Assembly (NCBI RefSeq): GCF_022539665.2
Contig: NC_081336.1
Span: forward strand, 3,224,001 to 3,288,000
Length of the DNA stretch: 64,000 nucleotides
DNA from: Daphnia carinata
Lineage: Eukaryota; Arthropoda; Branchiopoda; Diplostraca; Daphniidae
Reading direction: 5' to 3'
Position 1 is the stretch's first letter, and every line of letters starts with the position of its first letter. A program made the position numbers and the translations under genes. Below the pieces are notes generated by a model. It made no database searches. It was given only the letters and a program-made list of their open reading frames with translations, and was not told the origin of the DNA. Shown in pieces: positions 35,763 to 47,865 of the stretch.

Positions 35763-38357
35763 GGCAGTTTCCGTTTACACCGCTACAGGCAGCAAAAACA
35801 ATTGAAGATGTTTCTTTGTCTTTTGTTGTTCTTTTTTTTTTGTTTGCAGTAGGCATAGTAACCTACTTTCTGAGAACTGGAGTCGCTTTTACTATTCCCC
35901 CTTCCCTAAGTATTTTTTTTTTTAAACAAATTTGCGTTTATCTCTTTACATTTTGAATTGTCTGCGGGAATCAGACTAAATCTTCTATGTATACGAGGCC
36001 GTATTCAGATTTTAGCGGCACCTTATGTTGGTCATTGCCTTATCGTTTCCCGTCAATATACATTTTCTTTTTTTTTGTCTATTTAATTTGAAATCTCTGC
36101 GTCAAATCTTTCGTTTTTAAATCATTTTATTTTGATCCAATGCAATAATCTAAAGGAACTAGCATTGCATAATAGACAGGCGTGTTAAGGGTATTACCCG
36201 TCGAACCTGGTGGCTTTATGCGCATCAGCCCTTCCGTGTCACGACGCCCTTTCTTCGTCCAACTCACGGCGGAAGCTGTTCGTGCCTTTTAGCGCACGTT
36301 AGTATAGAAACTCACGAAGGAGAACGTGTAAGTAAAAGATAACAAGGAAGCGGTAAAAAAACACGAGCTAATTTTAAACGCGAAATTCTTCCGTTCCATT
36401 TTTGCTGCTGTAAATTGAATCGCCTTATGGTTTGGAGATTTACCGTGATGACATTAAAAAGCTGAAGGGACAGGCTAAAGACCTTTCATGGAAGCACGGC
36501 ACGAAACAGGTAAACTGCAAAATTGGCCAGCATAAGCCACGCACTTTTCGTCGTGTCCATTGGCATGGCAACGGCGGACATCATGCGAAGGAGATTCCGG
36601 TCTAACCGACGCGTCCATTATATTAAGGATGACTGGCTTTATCCGGGTATATTAAAAAGCCATATGGCCTCTAACTTCTTACGTATTGTTGCTGAAAAGC
36701 GCCCGAAGGTTCGTTATTTGAAAACAATTTCTTTTTCTTTTGCTGCTTTTCACGTTGTAAATATCACCCGTCCTCGTCAAAGACTTTCTTTTTACACATT
36801 GGAAGTGTCGAATCATTTGCTATCATCAAATACATTTTTAACCTTGGGCTTTTTTTCGTCAAACGGAAATGTTCTAAAGATGCAAATCATTATGCTAGCA
36901 TTGTTATCACTCGTACAGGCGCCACTCCTCTCGTCTGTCGTGTGTGATAGTATTTTTGAAACTCATTATGCCGATGTGAAAATGTGAATACAATCGTGGT
37001 CGGGTGTGGCTCATTGCACGTCCCTGTTTTGTGTTGTGTAAACTAGAAAAAAAATTGATCTCCTCGGTAACCGAATTAGCACAGAGAAATCGATTCCTCA
37101 CAAATCGATCAGCCGTATCCTGGTGTGCGTGTAAATCATGCAAGCACACTTGTCAGGGAAAACGAAATTTTGGGTGTTGGTCGGAAGTCTACCGTTGACC
37201 CATTTCGTGGTAATAACTGAAGTAGTTTAAATTCACCAACATCTAACGCTTGCTAATGTTTCTATTAGTAAAATGCATTTCACTTTTTAAAAAATTTATG
37301 ATATTATTACGAGGAAGAGATTTGGCGGTCGTGAAGTTGTCCTTCTTTATGCCTCCATTGATGCCGAGCCCCGAGGGATGAATATTTCCAGCCGTTTTCA
37401 TAGATGAGTTTATGACTGGCTAAAAAGAACTTGGGCGTATCCCGATTCCAATATCCGCAGCTAAACGCATGTCAAAGAATACGGAAAGCTGTTGTTCAAT
37501 GTGACTCACGCACACGAGTTGTCGATGACGCAAGGGATATAGGCTAGACGGAATCCCGGACGTGGAATGGAGGTTAACGAAGCGGATGCGGATTGCGGTA
37601 AATATATCCATGAAATGCGTGTGGCAAGCTGATTTGATTTGAAACAACAGCCTCACAGACCTGCGTCTATCTTTCGCTGCCCTCGCCCCAATCCCTGACT
37701 AGACGGCGATGAACGTATGAAAACTGAACATCGTGAGCTGAAGGTTAAAATGTTAAACTGCAACGTGAGATGGAATTTTGATACTGGGGAAATACCCCCA
37801 GCACCGGAAATGACTGTGATGACATGCCTATGCCATTCGGTGTGTTGAAGCCCCAGGCTCGTACGTGTCGCCCACATTTGTCTTTGCCGTGAGTGATGTA
37901 CCAAATGGGCCGGAGAAGGTTGTTCAGAATACGTGGATTCAAAAAAAAAATACTTAATTATCTACCTGTGTAAACATTCGATTAGCCTTGCATACATGAA
38001 AAAAAAAGAGTGGCATCTACAAGGGCGATGAGGTAGTGCGGAAATAAATCCTAACAAAAAGAAGTCCTCATCCGCAGCTGGCGAACTAACCTTGGGAAAA
38101 CTAGCATTGCGCGAAAAAAAAAAATAGTGTTTTTATTATTGTAGCTTTTACTGCTAGTGGCAAGGTTATACATGTTTCCCCCTTTCCGTCTCGTGTTCAA
38201 ACATTTTTGTACAACGATACAGCGACGTATTATAGTCGCAAACAGTCCACCTACCGATCGAGTCCCTTCCTGGCTGCAGTTCCGCAACGACTTTCCTGTT
38301 GTTTTTTTTTAAACGTTAAATCAAATTAGACAATCATCTTCTAAAGCAAAACCAGAA
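35763..38357. other. Spacer between desaturase and ABCH-2
   Basis: It holds the desaturase 3'UTR and the ABCH-2 leader. A 154-codon open frame at 36523-36987 and a preceding patch reading RDDIKKLKGQAKDLSWKH (about 36452-36505) look partly protein-like, but no family or gene model was found. Confidence 0.4.
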
Positions 38358-41300
38358 ATGCTTGCTTCATCGCACCATCTCGATGGTGACAATGGCACAG
38401 CAGTGTTAGTTCGCAACGCCATTAAAAGCTATGGAACAGGGAAGAAACGTAGTGCCGTACTCGCTGGATTCGACATGAACGTTCAAAGAGGAACCATGTA
38501 AGTCTAATCATTTCATCCATCCCCCAATTATGTAGATCTAAAAATGAAAACGATTTGAATTGGATAGATATGGATTGTTGGGATCCAGCGGATGCGGTAA
38601 GACGACCCTGTTGAGCTGCCTGGTTGGACGTCGTAGTTTAAACAGTGGGGAAGTGCTCGTCTTTGGTAATAAACCAGGCACTCCGGAGAGCGGGATCCCT
38701 GGCCCGCGGGTCGGTTACATGCCCCAGGAACTGGCATTGTACGGAGACTTCACCATCAAAGAGACGCTGCAATATTTCGGACGCATTTACAACCTGCGAA
38801 AGGCGTTTGTCAAAGAACAGTTAGAATTTCTTTCCAAGCTGCTGGATCTCCCACCGAGCGATCGTTACGTCAAGACGCTCAGTGGTGGTCAGAAGCGACG
38901 AGTCTCATTCGCAGTGGCTTTGTTCCACGAGCCTGAATTGCTCATCTTAGACGAACCAACTGTTGGCGTCGATCCCTTACTCAGACGCAGGTAATAACTC
39001 CCCTGTTCTCTTTCATGCGGGAGTAGTCTGATCAATGTGCTTTTATAATCGTATAGTATTTGGGATCATCTCCTCCGGCAGAGTGTCGATCATGGAAAGA
39101 CGGTCATTGTAACAACCCACTACATCGAAGAAGCCCGACAAGCCAATACGGTATATATTATTTGTGACAATTAAAATGATATAATTAAATAAAAGAAACA
39201 TTTGGGTATTAGATTGGGATGATGCGTTCTGGTCGTTTGCTTGCTGAAGAATCGCCAGAAAAATTGTTGAATCATTACAGACTTTCGTCTTTGGAAGATG
39301 TGTTCTTAAAACTCTGCATCGAAGGTAATAGCAATCATCCAGCCGATCAATTTAACGAGTCGCTGTCGATTGTCACGCCTTCCGACGAAATCGGCCTGCC
39401 CCAACAGTCTGTGGAAGGTCACGACAACACGTCCTTCGATCGTAACAATCGAATCGATGTCTCTCAAGGAAACATTGACCAACAGCGGTGCAATAATAAC
39501 CAACAACTTCCCGTCATCCACACCGATCATTGGGATGTAAGAGATGCGCATCGGTTTTCATTTTATTTGGCTCAATAATTCTTTCGCTATTGTTCTATCC
39601 AGGACCGCAAAGCAACAAGCTATTCGTGCAAATCTAGCGGATATGCAAATAGGGCGAGGCAAAGAAAGTGCCGAAATCAAACCGTGCCATTGCCTTCTTT
39701 GCATCGCCTTGACGCCCTTATTCGCAAGAATTATTTGATATCATTTAGGAATATTGGGTATATGGATTTGCAATATTTCTCTGACAAGTGTTTAATCAAT
39801 GATGTTATTGATTCAAAGGATATTTTTATTCATCTACTTGTTGCCTGCCTTCCAAGCCACCATTTTCAATGTGACGCTGGGACACGAACCGAAGGATCTC
39901 AAGATGGCTATTGTTAATGACGAATTGAATTCCAGACAAGGCCAGATCTGCAATTATACGACTGACTGTTCGTATTCGATGCTGAGCTGCCGCTATCTTC
40001 GATACGTAAATAAGAATATCATTCAGGTATGAGAATTCATTCCCTGGCGATATGAGAACTGATTCACTGATTATGGGGGCGGTGGAATTCAGGTTCCTTT
40101 TGACAATGTTTCGAGTGCTATGGAAGCAGGGAAAAATGGACACGTTTGGGGTGTGGTCCATTTCGGACGTAATTTCACGGAAGAATTCGAACTCCGGCAA
40201 ATGGAAGGCGATTCCGCGACTATGGAAAATATAATGCGCAGTCGCATCAGCGTCAACATGGATTCTTCAAGTAAATTTACGATATAAAAATAAAGCTTTT
40301 TAAAACGTCAATCAAACGTTTTGTGTTACGATTGAAGATCAACAGATTGACGTATTTATCGAAAAATGGCTGATGGAAGCCTTTCGGGATTTCTTGCAAA
40401 ATTTTATGAAGTCTTGCCAGTACGAGCCAGAGGCGGGTTACATTCCTATCGTGGTATGTACATTTATTTTCTTTCCCAATATATAATCGCATAACTCTGC
40501 TATCCAAATTGATATGTAACACGCAACAGTTCCTAGATCCTGTTTACGGTAAAAAAGATACTCCATTCACGGAATTCATGGCTCCCGGTCTTATTATCTC
40601 GTACGTAAATATTCCAAAACTATGACCAGCCATTATTTAAATAACGGAACGTAATTATCCATTTTTTTTTTTAAGGATCGTTTACTTCATGGCTGTTTCG
40701 TTAACCGCTGGAGTCTTCGTTGCCGAAAGGAAACAGGGCCTTCTCGATCGCAGTTTAGTGGCTGGTATATACATTTAACCTGATATCGATTTGATGATTG
40801 CGTCCATCACGTATATCTCTTATTGGCAGGTGTAACGATGACCGAAATCCTAGTCGGTCATTTATTCAACATGTTCACTATAATCATGGGTCAAACGGGC
40901 TTCGTTTTCTTGTGCATGTTGGTGATCTTCAACATCCCATGCCAAGGCAATGTAGCGTTAGCAGTGTTCATTACTTGTCTCCAGGGATTTGTTGGCATGT
41001 GTTTTGGTAACAAGTCTTGGTCATTCGTCTGTTCAACGTTTGTCTTCATTTCCCTTTCATTTTGCAGGTCTACTGATAACAACGGCATGCGATGATGAAG
41101 CAACAGCCCTGAATCTTTCGCAGGCCAGTTTCATTCCGCTGTTGGTTATGGGTGGCATTTGTTGGCCCATCGAAGGCATGCCGTACTATCTCAGGTATGT
41201 CGCTTACTCCATGCCGGTGACGTACGCTATTGAATCGTTGAGATCCATTTTCTCACGAGGGTGGGGCATCGAAGAAGTTGACGTGTACGCCGGAATTCTG

Positions 41301-41375
41301 ATCAGCATCGCGTGGATTTTTGCATTGTTGATTTTGAGTTTGATTGTGGTCCGCACACGAAAGTATTCCAGTTGA
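38358..41375 (+). CDS. ABCH-subfamily ABC half-transporter (ABCH-2)
   Basis: Twelve exons: 38358-38497, 38568-38990, 39057-39150, 39213-39536, 39603-39757, 39819-40026, 40093-40270, 40338-40453, 40530-40600, 40676-40764, 40830-41006 and 41068-41375, giving 760 residues. Walker A is GSSGCGKTT (52-60), the signature LSGGQ, Walker B LLILDEPTVGVDP and the H-loop VTTHYIEEARQ, followed by the membrane domain with GGICWPIEGMPYY. It is a close paralogue of ABCH-1. Nine of the twelve exons have identical length (423, 94, 208, 178, 116, 71, 89, 177, 308). The N-terminus and the linker exons 4-5 differ. Expected role: export across the plasma membrane as a dimer; substrates are unknown, and lipids are likely by family. 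An AATAAA lies at 41573-41578, about 200 bp after the stop. Confidence 0.93.
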
Positions 41376-43743
41376 AAGATTTCAGCTTCGTGTTATCGTT
41401 TTCAATCGTCTTTTGGGGGTAATGGTTGATTAGTCTCTCATCTTATGGCGGATGCATTCTTTATACGCAGGGCGTGATTTGCTTTATTATCGTTGGCTGT
41501 ATTCGTGCAACAACATTGGTTTTTATTTAAAAATCAGGGTGGAATAGAAAACGTAACGAACAGCTATATTCAAATAAATCGATGTTACAGATATCGAAGG
41601 CGTTGACGTTGCAATCTATATAGACTTTTCAAATGTGTTTGGCAAATTTTTGCCAATGGGAAATTAGCTTTCGCTTAATTTTCTCTTTTCCACGTAACTT
41701 TTCCCAACTCATTACGCAATTCCTCCGTGGATATTCAGATTCAATCAGCCACAGAGCCTCGTTATATCCCACCTGTGGTCAGGTACGTCGTTGACCTCCG
41801 GTATTATATCACGACGCTCGGTCGGCGTGAATATCAACAAAAAGGACGTGGAAATTTTGTTTTCAAACGAGATACAGGCTACATTCTGGAAATGAATTAG
41901 ATACATTATACGTAACGTGTTACGAAGCACCTGACAATGGCTCAAATACCATAAGCTATTGTGCAATAACAGCTGTTAGCCATTAACAATGAAGAGACGC
42001 TCTCACTATGCTATGGTTTAGAAACAATGTCTATTGAATGAAAGCACCCATCGAAACTGTTTTAATTTGAAGGTCGCACGTTTTTTTTCGTATAATTGGA
42101 TCGATGAAAGTTGCGTCCTCCATAAATCATTATAAATCATATAGACGACTGACGGTGGCTGTCATTACCGCAGATTTGCACGAATGCTGGACATTGCCCC
42201 GTGAGGAATTTCATTTTGGTTTTATAGTGTTATCCGTTTCACTTACTTTCCACTTGTTTTGCATTATAAATGTAGTCTGTGTTGTTCTTCAGGCCATGGT
42301 GGCGAAAAACAATAGGATGCTCACAGCAACAGATCTTATTGGCGGAATGATTGGGAAGTGCGTTGCACATATTTCGCGAGAGCGACGTAAGACTTGAAAA
42401 TTATGACTAGCAGTGGCCATTATAAATGATGATCATTCACGTGTTTCTTTTTCAAGTAGAAAGTGCCCATGACGGTGCAATTGCGAGAGCCTATCCTCGC
42501 CATTACACGCGTTCAGAAATTCTTCGGGCAGTTTCTGAGGTCACGTGTCTCAGACGCAGTGGACGCTGACACACATAAAGTACGTAGTACTTGTAGCAAA
42601 AAGCCATTTCGACATATGTCTCTTAACTCTTTTTTTTTTTTTCGCTTTCATTAATTATATGAAATGCAGTTGAAATACATCGAAAGTTCGATGCGCTTTA
42701 TGGCCACATAATACTAAAAGGGCTTCAAGAAGTTCACTCGTCATTCAAGTCACCTTGGTAAACTAATTTTATGCAGCCATTTCGAACCAAACATGGCGAA
42801 AGTTTAGGTTTTTCCTGTCTCTCTTTTTTTTTTTTTGGACGTGGGTTTTCACATTTGAAGCCAAGCATAGCCAAGGTTAGCTGGTACGGTTGCAAGCTGT
42901 TAACATAGACGGAGTCGGGATGTACCCGGCACAGCACGCACCTCTGATATAGCAACCCTCACGAAATAGAGAACGTTTGACTATACATTATTGCCAATTT
43001 AACGCTACGAAAGCTTGTAAAATATATCTGACCGCTTCTCGCTTACAAGCTTTCGCTAATTTTTTGTTTAAACTGAAACCCGTTATGATTGCGCAATAGA
43101 GAACAATCTTAACGAGCTAAGAAGATGGACTCTCCGAGGTCAGGTTCAATTCCTTCCACCGACGATGAGTAAAACCTTCAATAGCGAACCAGCAGGATCA
43201 AACCGATTCAAACTGGTTTTAAGGGCTTGATTATTTCTTTGATGACGTAACATTGAAAGCCCCGCGTGGTTATCATAGAAACAGGAGTGTAGAAAGACGG
43301 GTGATTGATCATCGCATTAATCAACATAATTTCAATAGTCCCAACTGTATAAATGCAGGTACCAATGGGCATCTATACGTGATACACATAAATGTGGTTT
43401 TTTTAAACAAAATCTCGTGCAAGGCCTGACTTACGCTGTCATAACTTTTAAATAGATGTCAATTGCATATACCAACTCCGCACGCCCATTCGTTAATTTA
43501 ACAGTGTAACACGCAAATCGAGTTAGATCGTTTATTTATTACATAATTTCATTTATATTGGCTTTGCTACATTTGCTAGTACGATCCACGAGTATCGGAC
43601 GTTTAGAAATTCATAAAATTATCTTGAGCGCGTATTTAAAAAAAAAAACAAGAGAAAGGGAATAAATGCGACTGCATCAATTGTCGATCCGTCAGGACAA
43701 CCATCGATGATTCGCAATGAGGTAATGCAATCCCTTTCAACAA
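41376..43743. other. Convergent spacer between ABCH-2 and lipase 1
   Basis: It holds the 3' ends of both genes. A 97-codon open frame at 42104-42397 with a hydrophobic segment has no recognised family. Nothing else was supported. Confidence 0.4.
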
Positions 43744-45661
43744 CTAGATATAATCTTGTTGATAGACGAAAGGTGACGGCAACAAGTCAATCACAGGTAG
43801 ATGAACCAACTCAGCCAGTCGAGGGGACCAGATGAAATCACCGTGACTGAAGGCTGGACTGTCCACCCGTATAGTTCCTTTTAAATTGCCTAGCCTGGCC
43901 ATCAACCAAGACACATCCTATTGAATTTGAAAATAAGCAAAATCAACGAATGAATTCAATTGTTCAGGTATTTTATTATAAAATACCTCTACTGTAGCAA
44001 ATGGATCATTCTCGGCGTGAACCAAATAGACAGGAGCAGTCACACGAGTGAGATTGTACTCTGGTGGATGAACCGTGCCGTATCGTTCCATGTTTCCGTC
44101 CGGACCGTGATCGAAGTGCAAGAATGATTCCCCTGTGTACACACTGTAAGACAATCATTAAAAAAATGAAATAAAATTTCAGAACTTACCTGAGTTGTAG
44201 TTTTGAAGAAGATGGGCCATCGAGTTGGCTGAGCCACCGGCCGGATAATGTCCGGCTAAACGGAACACGTCAGTCTGCAGAAATTTAGCATCATTTTATT
44301 TGATCAGCTGAAGAAAAGTAGGGACAAATCAAACCTCGTTGTATATTTCGGAGTAGCCAAATATTTGGAACAGAACATGCCTGCCGATAACTGCACCGAA
44401 ATGAGAAGTCTCACCTATGAGACGAGTCATTTGGTGTAGAAAACCATCGTTCCTGTGCACTTCACCAATTCCCAGCCATTGCTGCAAAAACTGCGGACAA
44501 GCGTTACAACATTCAATTTCTCTTTACGAACATTACAAAAGTACCTTCCAAGGTTTCGTATCGGTCAGCAGAAGAAATAGCTATACGCTACATGAAAATT
44601 GAATGATCTACGTACTTGATAAGGTTTCACGAACGGTGCCAAGAAGCGGAAAAAATTATTCAAATGAGCAACGCTAACGGTTGGTCCAAGGCCGATCATC
44701 ACTTCGACTTGATCGTTGATTCGCGGATACTGGGAAGCGCTCATGAAGAATACGCTGCAACCGAGGGAGTAACCGAAATAAGCGGCCAGTTTCTCTTGTC
44801 TTGTGACGTTCAACACGTAATCGATGCTGGCCGGGACGTCGTATTGGCCCATTTCGTCCCATCTAATCCAAATCGAATGTAGAAATCGAACCACATAGAA
44901 ATGAATAACAACGTACGAATAGTCCCAGAATTCCTTGTCAGTGTTTGGATCCAAACTGATGTGCTTCCTCGAGTACATGTTTCCTCTAGTATTGCCCAAC
45001 CACACATCTGAATTTAATTTTTAAACATTAATTATCTGGACTGCAAGATTATTTATTTGCATTAAATTACCGAAGCCATGATCCGCTAAGATGTAAGCTA
45101 GTGAATGGAAATCGACATTGGATTGGAAATGGGATTGCGTAAGAAATGTATTAGGTTGACTAGAAATAGATGTTACCAAGTGAATTGTTCGATGAACTAA
45201 ATAGCCAAAAATGGTCCGTGGCCATCATGCCGTGCAGAAGAAAGACTGGCTTTCGCTGAAGTGTGCCGTTTTCGAAACGCGTGTCACGTCTTCCGAACGG
45301 TATGCGATGCAGCTCAAGGATGTATCCATCATCGGTGACAACATGGTGGATTTCCAATGGGTAGCCTCGACTGACAATGATTTCAGGCTGTATGCAGCAA
45401 AAAGAATGTGGAAAGTTTTGAATATTGCCAATTCACAAAGATCAAGAATGTTACCGTTGTCATGAAGCTCTCGGGTTCTTGAATAACACAGCGGTCCAGT
45501 CGAGGTTGGAGGATGTGTTGGAACAATTCCTTAATCTGCGTGAACGGATTGTTGACGAACGGTGATAATACCGTCCGCGTATCAAGAGTTAAAAAACAAT
45601 AGACAATCACGAAACTGGCAACTGATTGGAAGAAAGTCGATGTCCCTTTCATTTTGAACAC
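43744..45661 (-). CDS. Acid-lipase-like alpha/beta hydrolase (lipase 1)
   Basis: Ten exons on minus: 45661-45455, 45387-45177, 45097-45071, 45007-44917, 44862-44616, 44580-44545, 44490-44335, 44274-44190, 44132-43987 and 43917-43744, giving 459 residues. The N-terminus has a hydrophobic signal-like stretch (FFQSVASFVIVYCFLTL), so the protein is probably secreted or lysosomal. Family features in order are [20 protein letters not shown], the oxyanion HG in VFLLHGMMA, DVWLGNTRGNMYSRKH, the nucleophile elbow GYSLG (Ser about 211), the acid Asp in HAENDPF and the His in SHGDF. It would hydrolyse neutral lipid esters, as gastric/lysosomal acid lipases do. Exon 6 (36 nt) is the least certain. The start could also be the Met three codons downstream. 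It is a paralogue of lipase 2 at 54.4 kb. Confidence 0.9.
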
Positions 45662-47165
45662 AATATTTGTTCTTCTTCTAGAATAATATCTTCTTTTTTT
45701 TTAATGTATGGCTCCAACACACCTTCCAGCCAACGACTAGGACGATGTGTCTGCTGGACCGCTGGACGAAGAATGAATTTTTTTCGAGAACTGAAACACC
45801 CTTTATTAGGCAAATATCTTTATATATATATATGTATTTTTCTTTCGTAGAAGACTGTGCCCTAGAGAAATACAGAAAAACCGTTTAAGACAACCACCTG
45901 AAATATCCTCCCCCTTTTTGAGTTCTCCTCCCCTTTTGTCTTCTTAACCACTTCACTAAGCCCGTGCGTCTTGTTCACCACCGTAGGGACGCAAATGAGG
46001 GCGAGGTCAGATCGTCTAAAAAAAATTTTCCGATGCAGTTTTTTTTATACGGACTGTAACGTAAAATTACTCCTTAAGGATTGTACATGTAATCGACCAA
46101 TTAACGAATATTAAAGGGAAATAAATAGATCACCTGGGGGTTTGTTGTTTTTTTTTTTCACGAGAACACTCCTTCTCGCAAAACAATAAGTTACGTCATC
46201 AATATCCTGTTTCCCAAAATTGAATCGATCCATTCAGTTGGGGATTTTTAGGACTCCAGGTAAGTAAGTGACGAAAGTCTTATTTCTCGTTTTCAAGGCT
46301 GAAGTGAAAGTGGGCAAGCAGCCACGAATCTCGGGGACTCCATGGTTGCACAGAAAAGAATCTTGTAAATGCGCTCTTTGCTACATGGGTTACAGCAAAC
46401 GAGACTAACCATACACACATGCGTAAGAAAGGGAAACAAAGAAAAAAAAAATGAAATAATAATAAAGAAAGGGAAAGTAGTCTTTGAAACTAGGTGGCTT
46501 ACACTTTGGTTAGTTTCGGGCTTTAACTCTGTTGATACGATATTGTTCTTCCTCCTCCAAGGCCGATTCCAGATTGAGGTTATTAACTGATGCCCGCTTT
46601 CGCTGCTGACTGTTGCAGCAATTATACACAGGTGTATGGTAATGTAAGCGACATGCGGGCCACAGGTGTGATTGACCGATGAATGTGACGGTAAGAAAAC
46701 GGACAGACGTCGGGATTCGCGGAAAAATATGAAGGAATTTAGTAATACTTCCTTTCTAATCGGCCTCAAAGTGAAATGAAGCCTGTTTTACCGCAACCAG
46801 ACTGCTAGGACGCTGGACGTGCACGCAATAATTTGGCGTCTTATGTCTTAAGTAACAGACTGGCTCGATACATTGTCATTACTGTATTGGCGAAAGTAAC
46901 CGATGAGTTATCGAATGCATATACACGTTGTTTTCTCGGGAAATCATAAAATTTATATGTGGAACGTCATTACGTAACGATCCATATGTGTGTCCTTATA
47001 AATACTGCACCTTCTCTACGCTGTAAAAAAAAAAACAAGGAAAAATGGGGAGGAGTTTTGTGTGTCCGTCACATTGTGCATTTGTTGTGATTGGCGGGCA
47101 AGGACTAACTGAAAAAGGAATAGCGGGTGCTTTGCAAAATTGTATTGATTAAATATCTTTTTTAC
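45662..47165. other. Divergent spacer between lipase 1 and MED14
   Basis: A (ta)n run lies near 45822-45833 and A/T runs near 46020, 46150 and 47025. An open frame of 158 codons on minus (46293-46769) has no motif and runs through poly-A/T tracts, so it is not called. Confidence 0.4.
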
Positions 47166-47167
47166 AA

Positions 47168-47570
47168 AAAAATTTTTTATAACATATTAACAAAGATTCG
47201 AACCTATGATATCAGTATGGCAGCCTCAAACTATGCCAGAGCGCCATACTTCACTCACATACTATATACATAAGATATATCTACGAATGGGTGACACCGA
47301 AAGCAAATTTTGGTTGAGATGTGCGGTACCTGGCACAGTGGTTATCACCCACGCTTTGTATTCTGTCGGTCCCGGGCTCATGTCCCGCTACCTCCAATTT
47401 CCAAGCCCTCCATTCCCTCCATGTTCTCCTGCCACAAACGGAAGGTAGAGAAGAGGTAATCGTAGCTCGTAGGTTGTTCGTAAGTCTCCCCATGGCCACT
47501 AGGTTCATGGATGCAGGCAGCTAATCATCGAGATATGTGACACTCTTCGATACCTAGAAGTTTTTGTTTT
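47168..47570 (+). mobile_element. Composite tRNA-derived (SINE-like) repeat, copy B
   Basis: The parts come in the same order as in copy A. A minus-strand tRNA-like module sits at about 47190-47270, with 'tggcatagtttgagg' and B-box 'ggttcgaatct' on that strand. A short AT-rich link and then a plus-strand tRNA-like module at 47322-47396 follow, the latter starting 'gagatgtgcgg' and carrying 'tggcacagtgg' and 'cccgggctcatgtccc'. A body with 'aaacggaaggtagagaagagg', 'catggatgcaggcagc' and 'gatatgtgac' runs to about 47565. It lacks the AAGA-rich block of copy A. Confidence 0.75.
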
Positions 47571-47653
47571 CTTCTAGTTCTAGTAAGATAAGATAGATAA
47601 AATGTCAATAAAACAAAGTAGAATGCTGGAGGGCACCATATTTGGGGAAAGAA

Positions 47654-47661
47654 TGACGTCA
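47654..47661. promoter_or_regulatory. Palindromic CRE-like site upstream of MED14
   Basis: TGACGTCA, a perfect CREB/ATF palindrome, lies 205 bp before the MED14 start codon. The same site occurs upstream of TAF1. Its activity is not shown by sequence alone. Confidence 0.4.
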
Positions 47662-47865
47662 TAAATTTTGAAAAGAGTCTCCCGCCATCCACCAGATGGC
47701 AGTGAAGCAAGTGTGTATAGCGGCTGCTGTCATGGCGGTCGATTAGTTGACGAAATTGTACGGCTCGTTGGGTATACATTTTTAAAAATTACTATTCAGT
47801 TAAGCACATCAAATATTTTACTGTCAATGGATACGTGTTTTGAAAACGTGAACTAGTTTTAAAAA

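Noticed and set aside
36523-36987. 154-codon open frame on plus after the desaturase
   Set aside because: The first third looks somewhat protein-like, but the rest is low-complexity. No family and no in-phase neighbours were found, so it is mentioned only in the spacer entry.
46293-46769. 158-codon open frame on minus upstream of MED14
   Set aside because: It runs through A/T tracts, has no domain or conserved look, and no flanking exons.
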